Origin: Geobacter sp.
GTDB taxonomy: Bacteria > Desulfobacterota > Desulfuromonadia > Geobacterales > Geobacteraceae
Length of the DNA: 20,297 nucleotides
Direction of reading: 5' to 3'
NCBI GenBank assembly: GCA_003490025.1
Contig: DNJC01000151.1
Span: 1-20,297 of the forward strand
Shown here: piece after piece, positions 7,766 to 15,469 of the stretch
Numbering within the stretch: position 1 is the stretch's first letter
Layout of the letters: the number at the start of each line of letters is the position of its first letter
Notes under the pieces: model-generated
The model's input: the letters and a program-made list of their open reading frames with translations, nothing else
What the model was told of the DNA's origin: nothing
Database searches by the model: none
Made by a program: the position numbers and the translations under genes

Positions 7766-7779
7766 TTGACCTAGGTCAA
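7766..7779. promoter_or_regulatory. CRP/FNR-family operator (TTGACCTAGGTCAA), probable HcpR-type site
   Basis: This is a perfect 14-bp palindrome in the only sizeable non-repeat intergenic region, 129 bp before the first nitrate-respiration gene. The TTGAC..GTCAA half-sites are of the CRP/FNR superfamily, and TTGACC-N2-GGTCAA matches, from memory, the consensus predicted for HcpR-type nitrosative-stress regulators in metal-reducing deltaproteobacteria. A canonical FNR site (TTGAT-N4-ATCAA) differs at the inner positions. If it activates from about -41.5, transcription would start near 7814 with a weak -10 (TTACCT, 7801-7806). If the TATAAT at 7710-7715 is the promoter, this would be a repressor site. 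Confidence 0.6.
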
Positions 7780-7907
7780 GAGTGTTTTCGAAATACTGTT
7801 TTACCTTCAGACATCGAAACCGTTTACACCATGCCGCCAGGATCGTAGAGGCGGGATGGATACGGCTATTCGTATTGACACCCCATGACGCATAAGGAGT
7901 CCGCCCC

Positions 7908-8750
7908 ATGCCCCAGATGTTCACGAAGCTTCGCCCATACCTTTTCCTGCTGGTGCTGGTAGCGGCAGGAAACGCCCATGCCGACGCAGGGAAGGACCTC
8001 TTCGACAAGCATTGTGCCAGCTGCCACAGCATAGGCGGCGGGGACGGTGGCGGCCCGGACCTGAAGGGTGTGGCAACGCGGCGCACGCCGGAGTGGCTGA
8101 CAAGGGTCATCGTCGAGCCGGGCAAACTTACGGCGGAGAAGGATCCGACCCAGGCGGAACTGGTGAAGAAGTACGGGTTCGAAATGCCCAGCGTCGGGGT
8201 CAACGGCGCCGACGCCGCCAAGATCATAGCCTTCCTGGGCGGCGGCAGCGCCCCGGCAAAGGGTGGCGCTCCGGCGGCATCGGCTCCCGCAGCCGGGACA
8301 ACCGATAACAAGGCTGCCGGGGCCACCGATGCGGCAGCTCCCGCAGCGCCCGCCGAAGTGGTGGTGACCAAGGAACTCCTGGCAACGGGGCGCGACCTCT
8401 TCACCGGGAAGCAGCGCTTCGCCAACGGCGGCGCCCCCTGCGTCTCCTGCCACGCTCTCGACTATCCCGGGATCTACAGCGGCGCGCTTGCCGCCGATCT
8501 CACCGGCCTCTACGGCAAGATGGGCGAGAACGGCGTGCGCGGCGTGCTGAAAAGCCTCAGCTTCCCCGTCATGAAGAAGATCTACGCGGAGCGCCCGCTG
8601 AACGAGGCGGAGACGACCGCCCTCACCGCCCTCTTCAAGGACGCCTCGGCACGCAAGCACGTGGCGGCCGATCCCTACCCGATGGCGGGGCTCGGCTTCT
8701 TCGCCCTTTGCCTCGTCGCCGCCCTGCTCTTCAAGAGGAGAATCAAGTAA
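7908..8750 (+). CDS. Membrane-tethered dihaem cytochrome c, NarC-like
   Basis: This 280-residue cytochrome has a signal peptide (hydrophobic residues ~10-21, cleavage likely after AHA at ~23-25) and two class-I-like haem domains: C36-A-S-C39-H40 with probable axial M93 (FEMPSVG), and C178-V-S-C181-H182 with probable axial M222 (FPVM). An Ala/Pro/Gly-rich linker (~112-150) separates them, and a C-terminal hydrophobic anchor (~258-275) ends in KRRIK, which predicts periplasmic haems held to the membrane. AAGGAG (7894-7899) precedes the start. The stop codon shares one base with the narG start (TAATG), so it is the first gene of the nar operon. By analogy with Thermus NarC it would pass electrons between the quinone pool, or a periplasmic donor, and NarGHI, or aid haem-enzyme assembly. 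Orthology to NarC is inferred from position and haem count only. Confidence 0.88.
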   Translation: MPQMFTKLRPYLFLLVLVAAGNAHADAGKDLFDKHCASCHSIGGGDGGGPDLKGVATRRTPEWLTRVIVEPGKLTAEKDPTQAELVKKYGFEMPSVGVNGADAAKIIAFLGGGSAPAKGGAPAASAPAAGTTDNKAAGATDAAAPAAPAEVVVTKELLATGRDLFTGKQRFANGGAPCVSCHALDYPGIYSGALAADLTGLYGKMGENGVRGVLKSLSFPVMKKIYAERPLNEAETTALTALFKDASARKHVAADPYPMAGLGFFALCLVAALLFKRRIK

Positions 8751-11700
8751 TGTCCCATAACAGGATCAAGGACGACCACTCCCCGCATAACCGCCAGTGG
8801 GAGGAGTTCTATAGAAACCGCGCCCAGTACGACAAGGTGGTGCGCAGCACCCACGGCGTCAACTGCACCGGCGGCTGCAGCTGGATGGTGCACGTGAAGG
8901 ACGGCATCGTCGGCTGGGAGCTGCAGGCGAACGACTACCCGCAGTTCGACGGCTCGATCCCGAACCACGAGCCGCGCGGCTGCGCCCGCGGCATAAGCTT
9001 TTCCTGGTACCTCTACAGTCCCCTGAGGGTGAAGCATCCCTACCTGCGCGGCGCGCTTTTGGACCGCTGGAACGAGGCCAGGGAGATCCATCCGGACCCG
9101 GTCGACGCCTGGGCTAGCATCGTGGAGAACCCGCAGGCCCGCGTCTCCTACACCTCCAAGCGCGGCATGGGCGGGTTCAGGCGCGGCGAATGGGAGACGG
9201 TCACCGAGATCATCGCCGCCTCCAGCGTCTACACGGCGAAGAAGCACGGCCCGGACCGGGTGATCGGATTCTCCCCCATCCCGGCCATGTCCATGATCAG
9301 CTACGCGGCGGGCACCCGCTTTCTGCAGCTCTTCGGCGGCGTCGCCATGAGCTTCTACGACTGGTACTGCGACCTCCCCCCCGCCTCCCCGCAGGTCTGG
9401 GGCGAGCAGACCGACGTGAACGAGTCGGCCGACTGGTACAACGCCTCCTATATCGTCCTTTGCGGCTCCAACGTCCCGATGACCCGCACCCCGGACGCCC
9501 ACTACCTCGCCGAGGCCCGCTACCGCGGCACCAAGGTGGTGGTCATGTCGCCGGACTACTCCATGGCGAGCAAGTTCGCCGACGCCTGGCTTCCGGTCGA
9601 GCAGGGGCACGACGGCGCCTTCTGGATGGCGCTGAACCATGTGATCCTGAAGGAGTTCTACGCCGACCGGCAGGTCCCCTTCTTCGAGGATTACGTCACC
9701 AAGTACACCGACCTCCCCTTCCTGGTGAAGCTCACCCCTTCCTCCCCTCGCCCTCCGGGAGAGGGTCAGGGTGAGGGGGATTTCCGCCAGGGGGACTTCC
9801 TGCGCGCCGACGAGTTCGAGCGCTCTGGCCACATCGAGCACGCCGACTGGACCCTCTGCGTCGCCGACAAAAACGGCGATGTCCGCGTCCCGCACGGCAG
9901 CCTCGGCTCGCGCTGGAGCAAAGAGGAGGGGAACTGGAACCTCGACATGAAGGACATGGTCGACGGAGCCGAGATCGATCCGGCCCTCACCTTCCTCGGG
10001 GAGGAGACGCGCCGCGTCCGCTTCCGCTTCGAGGGCGAGAAGGACGCTCTGCGCGAGGTGCCGGTGCGCCGCGTCACCACCAAGGAGGGGGAGATCGTGG
10101 TCGCCACCGTCTTCGATCTCCTGATGGCGCAGTTCGGCGTCTCCCGCGGGCTCTCCGGCGATTACCCGGCCAGCTACGACTCCGAGCTCCCCTTCACGCC
10201 GAAATGGCAGGAGAAGCACACGGGGATAGACGCGGAGACGCTGATCAAGATCGCCCGCGAATGGGGGACCAACGGCGAACAGAGCACCGGTCGCAACATG
10301 GTCATCATCGGCGCCGGCGTCAACCACTGGTACCACAACGACCTGATCTACCGCGCGGCCATCACCGCCCTGGTCCTGACCGGAAGCGTCGGCAGAAACG
10401 GCGCCGGCCTCGCCCACTACGTAGGCCAGGAGAAGGTGGCGCCGCTCGCACCCTGGACCTCGATCGCCATGGCGCAGGACTGGGTCAAGGGGTCGCGGCT
10501 GCAGAACACCCCGAGCTTCTGGTACATGCACTCGGACCAGTGGCGCTACGACCGCAACTTCGTCGACTACTTCACGCCGGAGACCGGCGAGAAGATGCCG
10601 ATGCACACGGCGGACTTCAACGCCAAGGCGGTCCGCCTCGGCTGGCTCCCGTTCGCGCCGCACTTCAACGCCAACCCGCTGCAGCTCATGGAGCAGGCGA
10701 AGAGCGAGGGGTGCCAGGACGACGCGCAGATCCGGACCTGGCTCGTGGACCGGCTGAAGAAAGGGACCACCCGCTTCGCCATCGAGGACCCGGACGGCGC
10801 GGGGAACTCCCCCAAGGTCTGGTTCATCTGGCGCGGCAACGCCATCTCGGCGAGCGCCAAGGGGCACGAGTTCTTCCTGAAGCACGTCCTCGGCGCGCCC
10901 AACGCGAGCTTCACCGCCAAGGAGGTCGCCAAGGGCGAGGTGCAGGACATCGTCTGGCACGAGAAGGCGCCGGAGGCGAAGGTGGACCTGGTGGTCGACC
11001 TGAACTTCAGGATGGACACCTCGACCATGTACTCGGACATCGTCCTTCCCGCCGCCACCTGGTACGAGAAGAGCGACCTGAACAGCACCGACATGCACTC
11101 CTTCGTGAACTGCATGGACGCCGCCGTCCCCCCTTCCTGGGAGTCGAAGTCGGACTGGAAGATCTTCGGGCTGATCGCCAAGAAGGTGAGCGAGCTCTCG
11201 GAGAAGCACCTCCCCACCCCGGTGAAGGACGTGATCGCCGCGCCGCTTCTGCACGACACCCCGGGCGAGATGTCCCAGCGAACGGTAGCGGACTGGAAGC
11301 TGGGGGAGTGCGAGCCGGTTCCCGGCAAGACCATGCCGAACCTGGCCATCGTGGAGCGCGACTACGTGAACCTCTACAACCGCTTCATGTCGCTTGGTCC
11401 CGAGATCGGGCACCTGGGGGCTCACGGCAACTATTACGACGCGGACGACGAGCACGAAAAGCTCCTGAAGACGCTGCCGACCCGGGAGTGTAACGGCGCC
11501 AGCCGCGTGGACCTGGAGGACGAGCGGGTGGTCGCGGACGTGATCCTGTCGCTTGCCTCGGAGACCAACGGGGAGCTGGCGCACCGCGCCTACCAGAAGC
11601 TGGAGAAGCGGGTAGGAAAGCCGCTGGCCCAGATTTCCGAGGGGTCGCGCGACTTCCGGATGAAGTGGGAGGACGTGACGCAGAAGCCGCGCCGGGTGAT

Positions 11701-12352
11701 CAGCTCGCCGATCTGGAGCGGGCTCGTCAACAACGGCCGCCCCTACGCGCCCTTCACGCTCAACGTCGAGCACGGGGTACCCTGGCGCACCCTCTCTGGA
11801 AGGCAATCGCTCTACCTGGACCACCCGTACTACCGGGAGTTCCACGAGGGGTTACCGACCTTCAAGGGGAAGCTGAACCCGGCCCTTCTGGACGAGACGG
11901 AAGGCGAGACCGGGCTGGTTTTGAACTTCCTCACGCCGCACGGCAAGTGGGGGATCCACTCCACCTACAGCGACAACCTGAGGATGCTCACCCTTTCCCG
12001 CGGCGGGCAGGCGGTGTGGCTGAACCATCTGGACGCAGCGGAAAACGACATCGAGGACAACGAGACGGTGGAAATGTTCAACGCCAACGGCGTGGTGGTC
12101 TGCCGCACCATCGTTTCCTCGCGTATCCCCAGGGGGGCGGCCGTCATGTACCATGCGCCGGAGCGGACGCTCAACATCAAGAAGTCGAAGAAAAGCGGCA
12201 AGCGGGGGGGCGTGCACAACAGCCTCTCCAGGATCCGCCTGAAGCCGACCTTGATGCTGGGGGGATACGCCCAGTTCAGCTACTACTTCAACTACTGGGG
12301 CCCAACCGGGGTGAACCGCGACAGTTATGTGGTGGTGAGGAAGCTGAAGTAA
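8750..12352 (+). CDS. narG: Respiratory nitrate reductase alpha subunit NarG (molybdopterin catalytic subunit)
   Basis: This 1200-residue catalytic subunit reduces nitrate to nitrite at a Mo-bisPGD centre. The FS0 [4Fe-4S] ligands H35, C39, C43 and C78 (STHGVNCTGGC and RGCARG) are present, as is the Mo-ligating Asp (D208 in FYDWYCDLPPASP, equivalent to E. coli Asp222). Further family blocks include ESADWYN, GAGVNHWYHND, HYVGQEK, LPAATWYEKSD and the C-terminal GIHSTYSDNLRMLTLSRGG. There is no Tat signal, so the active site faces the cytoplasm. The start at 8750 (MSHNRIKDD) is chosen because AAGAGGAG at 8732-8739 precedes it and it overlaps the cytochrome stop by one base. The frame is open further upstream, but only inside the cytochrome gene. 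Residues ~331-343 (SSPRPPGEGQGEG) have no counterpart in E. coli NarG and are encoded by a dispersed palindromic repeat inserted in frame. Confidence 0.97.
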   Translation: MSHNRIKDDHSPHNRQWEEFYRNRAQYDKVVRSTHGVNCTGGCSWMVHVKDGIVGWELQANDYPQFDGSIPNHEPRGCARGISFSWYLYSPLRVKHPYLRGALLDRWNEAREIHPDPVDAWASIVENPQARVSYTSKRGMGGFRRGEWETVTEIIAASSVYTAKKHGPDRVIGFSPIPAMSMISYAAGTRFLQLFGGVAMSFYDWYCDLPPASPQVWGEQTDVNESADWYNASYIVLCGSNVPMTRTPDAHYLAEARYRGTKVVVMSPDYSMASKFADAWLPVEQGHDGAFWMALNHVILKEFYADRQVPFFEDYVTKYTDLPFLVKLTPSSPRPPGEGQGEGDFRQGDFLRADEFERSGHIEHADWTLCVADKNGDVRVPHGSLGSRWSKEEGNWNLDMKDMVDGAEIDPALTFLGEETRRVRFRFEGEKDALREVPVRRVTTKEGEIVVATVFDLLMAQFGVSRGLSGDYPASYDSELPFTPKWQEKHTGIDAETLIKIAREWGTNGEQSTGRNMVIIGAGVNHWYHNDLIYRAAITALVLTGSVGRNGAGLAHYVGQEKVAPLAPWTSIAMAQDWVKGSRLQNTPSFWYMHSDQWRYDRNFVDYFTPETGEKMPMHTADFNAKAVRLGWLPFAPHFNANPLQLMEQAKSEGCQDDAQIRTWLVDRLKKGTTRFAIEDPDGAGNSPKVWFIWRGNAISASAKGHEFFLKHVLGAPNASFTAKEVAKGEVQDIVWHEKAPEAKVDLVVDLNFRMDTSTMYSDIVLPAATWYEKSDLNSTDMHSFVNCMDAAVPPSWESKSDWKIFGLIAKKVSELSEKHLPTPVKDVIAAPLLHDTPGEMSQRTVADWKLGECEPVPGKTMPNLAIVERDYVNLYNRFMSLGPEIGHLGAHGNYYDADDEHEKLLKTLPTRECNGASRVDLEDERVVADVILSLASETNGELAHRAYQKLEKRVGKPLAQISEGSRDFRMKWEDVTQKPRRVISSPIWSGLVNNGRPYAPFTLNVEHGVPWRTLSGRQSLYLDHPYYREFHEGLPTFKGKLNPALLDETEGETGLVLNFLTPHGKWGIHSTYSDNLRMLTLSRGGQAVWLNHLDAAENDIEDNETVEMFNANGVVVCRTIVSSRIPRGAAVMYHAPERTLNIKKSKKSGKRGGVHNSLSRIRLKPTLMLGGYAQFSYYFNYWGPTGVNRDSYVVVRKLK
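9744..9778. repeat. REP-like element inserted in frame inside narG
   Basis: The segment begins with CCCCTCGCCCTCCGGGAGAG, identical to the left arm of the intergenic elements at 1572, 1798 and 15314. It then continues in the shorter form GGTCAGGGTGAGGGG. It encodes PRPPGEGQGEG-like residues between the conserved LPFLVKL and GDFLRADEF segments of NarG. The reading frame is kept. Confidence 0.85.
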
Positions 12353-12367
12353 CCGCCGCTGCCGCTG

Positions 12368-12449
12368 CCCCCTCCCTAACCCTCCCCCTCCGGGGGAGGG
12401 AACTCGGACCAACTCCTCCCCCCGGAGGGGGGAGGCCGGGAGGGGGGAA
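12368..12449. repeat. Inverted pair of GC-rich hairpin elements between narG and narH
   Basis: A left element (CCCCCTCCCTAACCCTCCCC, then CTCCGGGGGAGGG, to 12400) and a right element (from ~12413, CTCCTCCCCCCGGAGGGGGG then AGGCCGGGAGGGGG) are near reverse complements. Each also has its own small hairpin. The same two elements occur in the opposite order at 16792-16879. Confidence 0.75.
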
Positions 12450-12461
12450 GGGCTGCGGCAA

Positions 12462-12485
12462 TCGCGGCAGGAATGCCGCTCCTAC
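12462..12485. repeat. Palindromic repeat with core GCGGCAGGAATGCCGC
   Basis: An inverted repeat GCGGCA-GGAA-TGCCGC (12464-12479) is followed by TCCTAC. Bases 12470-12485 are identical to the first 16 bases of the window, so at least two copies exist. It lies between narG and narH. Confidence 0.6.
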
Positions 12486-12520
12486 GGAAGATCCCACCCC
12501 TCACAGCTTTTAAAGGTCCA

Positions 12521-12539
12521 CCCTCCCGTCCAGGGAGGG
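12521..12539. repeat. Hairpin CCCTCCC-GTCCA-GGGAGGG before narH
   Basis: Perfect 7-bp arms surround a 5-base loop, 18 bases upstream of the narH ribosome-binding site. No T-tract follows, so it is more likely another repeat or an mRNA-processing or stability hairpin than a terminator. Confidence 0.5.
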
Positions 12540-12569
12540 CGGGACAAACGGCGACCAAGGAGCCGCAAT

Positions 12570-14024
12570 ATGGATGTTAGAGCCCAAATAGTGATGGTTT
12601 TCAACCTGGACAAGTGCATCGGCTGCCACACCTGCTCCATCTCCTGCAAGAACATCTGGACCGACCGCAAGGGCGCGGAATACATGTGGTGGAACAACGT
12701 CGAGACCAAGCCCGGGGTGGGTTACCCTAAGCACTGGGAGAACCAGGAACGCTTCAAGGGCGGCTGGGTGGTCGACGGGAAGAAGCTGAAGCTGAAGGCC
12801 CTCGGCAAGGGACCGACGCTCGCCAACATGTTCTTCCAGCCGAACATGCCGAAGATTGAGGACTACTACGAGCCGTTTGACTTCGACTACGGCAACCTCG
12901 CCGGCGCCAAGGAGGCGAACGACCAGCCGGTGGCGGAGGCGTTCTCGCAGGTGTCGGGGAAGAAGATCGAGGAGATCCAGGGGGGCCCCAACTGGGACGA
13001 CGACCTCTCCGGCTCCCAGATCTACGCGGCCAAGGACCTGAACCTCCAGGACAAGCAGGTCATCGACTCCTACGACTCGATGTTCATGCAGTACCTGCCG
13101 CGCATCTGCAACCACTGCCTGAACCCGGCCTGCGTCGCCTCCTGCCCCTCCCGCGCCCTCTACAAGCGGGGCGAGGACGGCATCGTGCTGGTGGACCAGG
13201 AGGTCTGCAAGGGATGGCGCTTTTGCACCAGCGCCTGCCCGTACAAGAAGGTCTACTTCAACTGGAACACCGGCAAGGCGGAGAAGTGCATCTTCTGCTT
13301 TCCCCGCGTGGAGACCGGACAGTGCAACGCCTGCGCCCACAGCTGCGTGGGAAGGATCCGCTACGTCGGGGTGCTCCTCTATGACGCGGACGGCGTGGAG
13401 GCCGCGGCCCTCAAGAAGGACGACGAGCTGGTCGCGGCCCACAGGGGATTGATCCTCGATCCCCGCGACGCGGAGGTGCGCAGGCTCGCGAAGGAAAACG
13501 GGATCTCCGACCAGTGGCTCGACGCGGCGGTCGCCTCCCCGGCCTACACCCTGGTCAAGGAGTTCGGGGTCGCACTCCCGCTGCACCCCGAGTTCCGGAC
13601 CATGCCGATGGCCTACTACATCCCGTCGCTCTCGCCGGTCCTCTCCACCTGGGGTGACACGCACAAGCTCCTGGAGCACGGCATGATCCCGGCGCTGGAG
13701 ACCCTCAGGGTGCCGATCGGCTACCTGGCGAGCCTTCTCTCCGGTGGAAACCACAAGGTAATCGAGGAAGTCCTGAAGAAGCTGATCGCCCTCAGGGTCC
13801 ACATGCGCGGCGAAAACTTAGGCGTTCCCGCCGACCCGTCCGTGATCGGGGACGCGGGTCTCGACAAGGCGTCCGTGCAGAAGCTCTACCGGCTCTTCAC
13901 CCTGGCGGGTTACAACGAGCGCAACGTGATCCCTGCGCAGCAGCGCGAGGAGCAGGATCCCCAGCGCCGCAAGCAGGAGGCCGGCTTCGGCATCCTCAAG
14001 AAGACCAGGGGGAGCGACAAATGA
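12570..14024 (+). CDS. narH: Respiratory nitrate reductase beta subunit NarH (iron-sulfur electron-transfer subunit)
   Basis: This 484-residue subunit carries electrons from the NarI haems to NarG through four clusters. The first motif CIGCHTCSISC gives C16, C19, C22 and C26, the same numbering as E. coli. CNHCLNPACVASC gives C180, C183, C188 and C192. CKGWRFCTSAC gives C213, W216, C219 and C223; the Trp in place of the second Cys is the mark of the [3Fe-4S] centre. CIFC (C240, C243) with C255 and C259 completes the last. C252 is an additional Cys in QCNACAHSC, where E. coli has QPTVCSETC. AAGGAG at 12557-12562 supports the start. The 217-bp gap after narG is unusual for this operon and is made of repeats. 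The stop overlaps narJ by ATGA. Confidence 0.97.
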   Translation: MDVRAQIVMVFNLDKCIGCHTCSISCKNIWTDRKGAEYMWWNNVETKPGVGYPKHWENQERFKGGWVVDGKKLKLKALGKGPTLANMFFQPNMPKIEDYYEPFDFDYGNLAGAKEANDQPVAEAFSQVSGKKIEEIQGGPNWDDDLSGSQIYAAKDLNLQDKQVIDSYDSMFMQYLPRICNHCLNPACVASCPSRALYKRGEDGIVLVDQEVCKGWRFCTSACPYKKVYFNWNTGKAEKCIFCFPRVETGQCNACAHSCVGRIRYVGVLLYDADGVEAAALKKDDELVAAHRGLILDPRDAEVRRLAKENGISDQWLDAAVASPAYTLVKEFGVALPLHPEFRTMPMAYYIPSLSPVLSTWGDTHKLLEHGMIPALETLRVPIGYLASLLSGGNHKVIEEVLKKLIALRVHMRGENLGVPADPSVIGDAGLDKASVQKLYRLFTLAGYNERNVIPAQQREEQDPQRRKQEAGFGILKKTRGSDK

Positions 14025-14566
14025 GCATGCAGCAAAGCTACGAAGGCCTGGCACGGCTCCTCGAGTACCCGAAGGAAAAGGAGGAGCTGCTCCTCTCCTA
14101 CATCAACGTCGCCGCCTATCTCAGGCAAAACGGGATAGAGTCCCGCGCCTCCCTCTTCGGGGACATGGTGCGCGATAGCACTCTCGCCGAGTTGCAGGAG
14201 GATTACGTGGCGCACTTCGACTTCAACCCGGCGGCGGCCCCCTACCTCGGCCATCACCTGTACGGCGACAACCAGAAGAAGGGTGCGTACATGATCCAGG
14301 TGAAGCAGGAGTACGGCAGGCACGATTTCGAGCCGCCGGCAGAGGAACTGCCGGACCACCTGGCGGTGGTGCTCTACTTTCTGGCGCACCTGGCGCGGCG
14401 CGGCGACGACGCGTCCCGTCGCGACTTCATAGAGAAGCTGGTCCTGCCGGGGCTTAACAAGCTGATCGCCGCGTCCGCCGCGCGCGACGCATCCCCCTGG
14501 CTCACCCTGGTCGAGGCTGCCGAGCTGCTCTGCGGCGCGGACTGCCGGGAGGTCCCCACATGCTGA
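14021..14566 (+). CDS. narJ: Nitrate reductase assembly chaperone NarJ
   Basis: This 181-residue cytoplasmic protein of the TorD/DmsD/NarJ chaperone family is needed for molybdenum cofactor insertion and membrane docking of NarGH, and is not part of the final enzyme. The all-helical sequence includes the family segments LARLLEYP (10-17), DYVAHFDFNP and ELPDHLAVVLYFLAHL. It is shorter than E. coli NarJ (236 residues), as in many other phyla. The start at 14021 overlaps the narH stop by four bases (ATGA); an ATG two codons later (14027) is an alternative. Its 3' end overlaps narI by seven bases, so narH, narJ and narI are translationally coupled. Confidence 0.93.
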   Translation: MSMQQSYEGLARLLEYPKEKEELLLSYINVAAYLRQNGIESRASLFGDMVRDSTLAELQEDYVAHFDFNPAAAPYLGHHLYGDNQKKGAYMIQVKQEYGRHDFEPPAEELPDHLAVVLYFLAHLARRGDDASRRDFIEKLVLPGLNKLIAASAARDASPWLTLVEAAELLCGADCREVPTC

Positions 14567-15234
14567 ACTCGCTCATTTTCATCGCCCTCCCCTACGCGGC
14601 CCTCGCCCTGCTGCTCTTCGTGACGCCGTACCGGTTCCTCTCCAACCGGCTCACCTGGTCGGCGTACTCGACGCAGTTCCTGGAGCGGAAGATCCTGTTC
14701 TGGGGGATAAACCCGTGGCACTACGGGATCATCCCGATCCTTCTCGCGCACATCGTCGGCTTCGCCTTCCCGGGACAGATCAAGCCGTTCCTGGGGAACC
14801 CGGAGACCCTGGTCATGATCGAGAGCTTCGGGCTCGGGCTCGGCATCTTCGCCCTGCTCGGCTGCCTGCTCCTGCTGCTGCGCCGCGCCAACTCGGGGAT
14901 GCTGAAACGGGTCACCTTCGGGTCCGACTGGCTGGTCCTATACCTGCTGGCGTTCCAGGCCGGGACCGGGATCTACATCGGCTACTTCATGCGCTGGGGC
15001 TCCCAGTGGTACGTCCACACCGCCGTCCCCTATCTCTGGTCCATCGTTTCCTTCAACCCGCAGATAGAGTACGTCGCCGACCTGCCGCTGGTCTTCAAGC
15101 TGCACGCGGCCTGCGCGTTCCTGATCGTGGCGGTGCTGCCGTTCACCAAGCTGGTGCACATGCTCTACCTCCCCTTCGACTTTCTCAAGGACCCGCCGAT
15201 TCTGTACCGGTGGAGGTCGGGTAGGGGCGAATAA
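14560..15234 (+). CDS. narI: Respiratory nitrate reductase gamma subunit NarI (dihaem cytochrome b, quinol oxidase)
   Basis: This 224-residue membrane protein with five hydrophobic segments (about 3-24, 53-72, 86-107, 121-143, 177-204) oxidises quinol and passes electrons to NarH. The four haem b ligands are H54 (NPWHYG), H64 (LLAHIVGF), H182 (FKLHAA) and H200 (KLVHMLYLP), matching H56, H66, H187 and H205 of E. coli. The gene overlaps narJ by seven bases (ATGCTGA). The last residues (GRGE) and the TAA stop lie inside a 28-bp palindromic repeat starting at 15221, so the natural C-terminus has been replaced or trimmed by repeat insertion. This is unlikely to matter functionally because the tail follows the last helix. 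Confidence 0.96.
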   Translation: MLNSLIFIALPYAALALLLFVTPYRFLSNRLTWSAYSTQFLERKILFWGINPWHYGIIPILLAHIVGFAFPGQIKPFLGNPETLVMIESFGLGLGIFALLGCLLLLLRRANSGMLKRVTFGSDWLVLYLLAFQAGTGIYIGYFMRWGSQWYVHTAVPYLWSIVSFNPQIEYVADLPLVFKLHAACAFLIVAVLPFTKLVHMLYLPFDFLKDPPILYRWRSGRGE

Positions 15235-15248
15235 TTATTCGCCCCTAC
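15221..15248. repeat. 28-bp perfect palindrome overlapping the narI stop codon, copy 1
   Basis: The half-site GTAGGGGCGAATAA is followed directly by its exact reverse complement. The first 14 bases include the last NarI codons and the TAA stop. An identical copy lies at 15394-15421. Confidence 0.9.
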
Positions 15249-15272
15249 GACCAGCGTCACCATCCCCACCCC

Positions 15273-15287
15273 TCCCCTTGAAGGGGA
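15273..15287. repeat. Small inverted repeat TCCCCTTGAAGGGGA
   Basis: A 15-base hairpin lies within the mosaic of repeats downstream of narI. It resembles the inverted repeat before the effector gene (CTCCCCTTGCGGGAG, near 1941-1955). Confidence 0.45.
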
Positions 15288-15313
15288 TGGAGGAGAGAGG
15301 CAGGGATTCCAAT

Positions 15314-15357
15314 CCCCTCGCCCTCCGGGAGAGGGTGGCCGAAGGCCGGGTGAGGGC
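15314..15357. repeat. REP-like element, single left arm
   Basis: This segment is identical over about 44 bases to the left arm of the elements at 1572 and 1798 (CCCCTCGCCCTCCGGGAGAG onward to GGGTGAGGGC) but has no opposite arm. It lies between the two 28-bp palindromes. Confidence 0.85.
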
Positions 15358-15393
15358 GTTGCCATCGGCAATGAAAGAGGGCCGAAGGCGCCA

Positions 15394-15421
15394 GTAGGGG
15401 CGAATAATTATTCGCCCCTAC
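15394..15421. repeat. 28-bp perfect palindrome, copy 2
   Basis: This is identical to 15221-15248. The two copies bracket a 145-bp mosaic of other repeats between narI and narK1. Confidence 0.9.
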
Positions 15422-15469
15422 TGTCCTGCGTCACCATCCTCACCCAACAGCCAAAGTACGGGAGGTTTT

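Noticed and set aside
7874..7879. TTGACA as a -35 box just before the cytochrome gene
   Set aside because: A -10 at the right spacing would fall on the ribosome-binding site and start codon, leaving no room for a leader.
8708..8749. A narG start 14 codons further upstream
   Set aside because: It lies inside the cytochrome gene, the extra residues do not resemble NarG, and the ATG at 8750 has a good ribosome-binding site.
8675..11845. A 1056-codon open frame on the minus strand opposite narG
   Set aside because: NarG on the plus strand is certain from its cofactor motifs. The antisense frame has no family features and crosses the repeat insertion without change of character.
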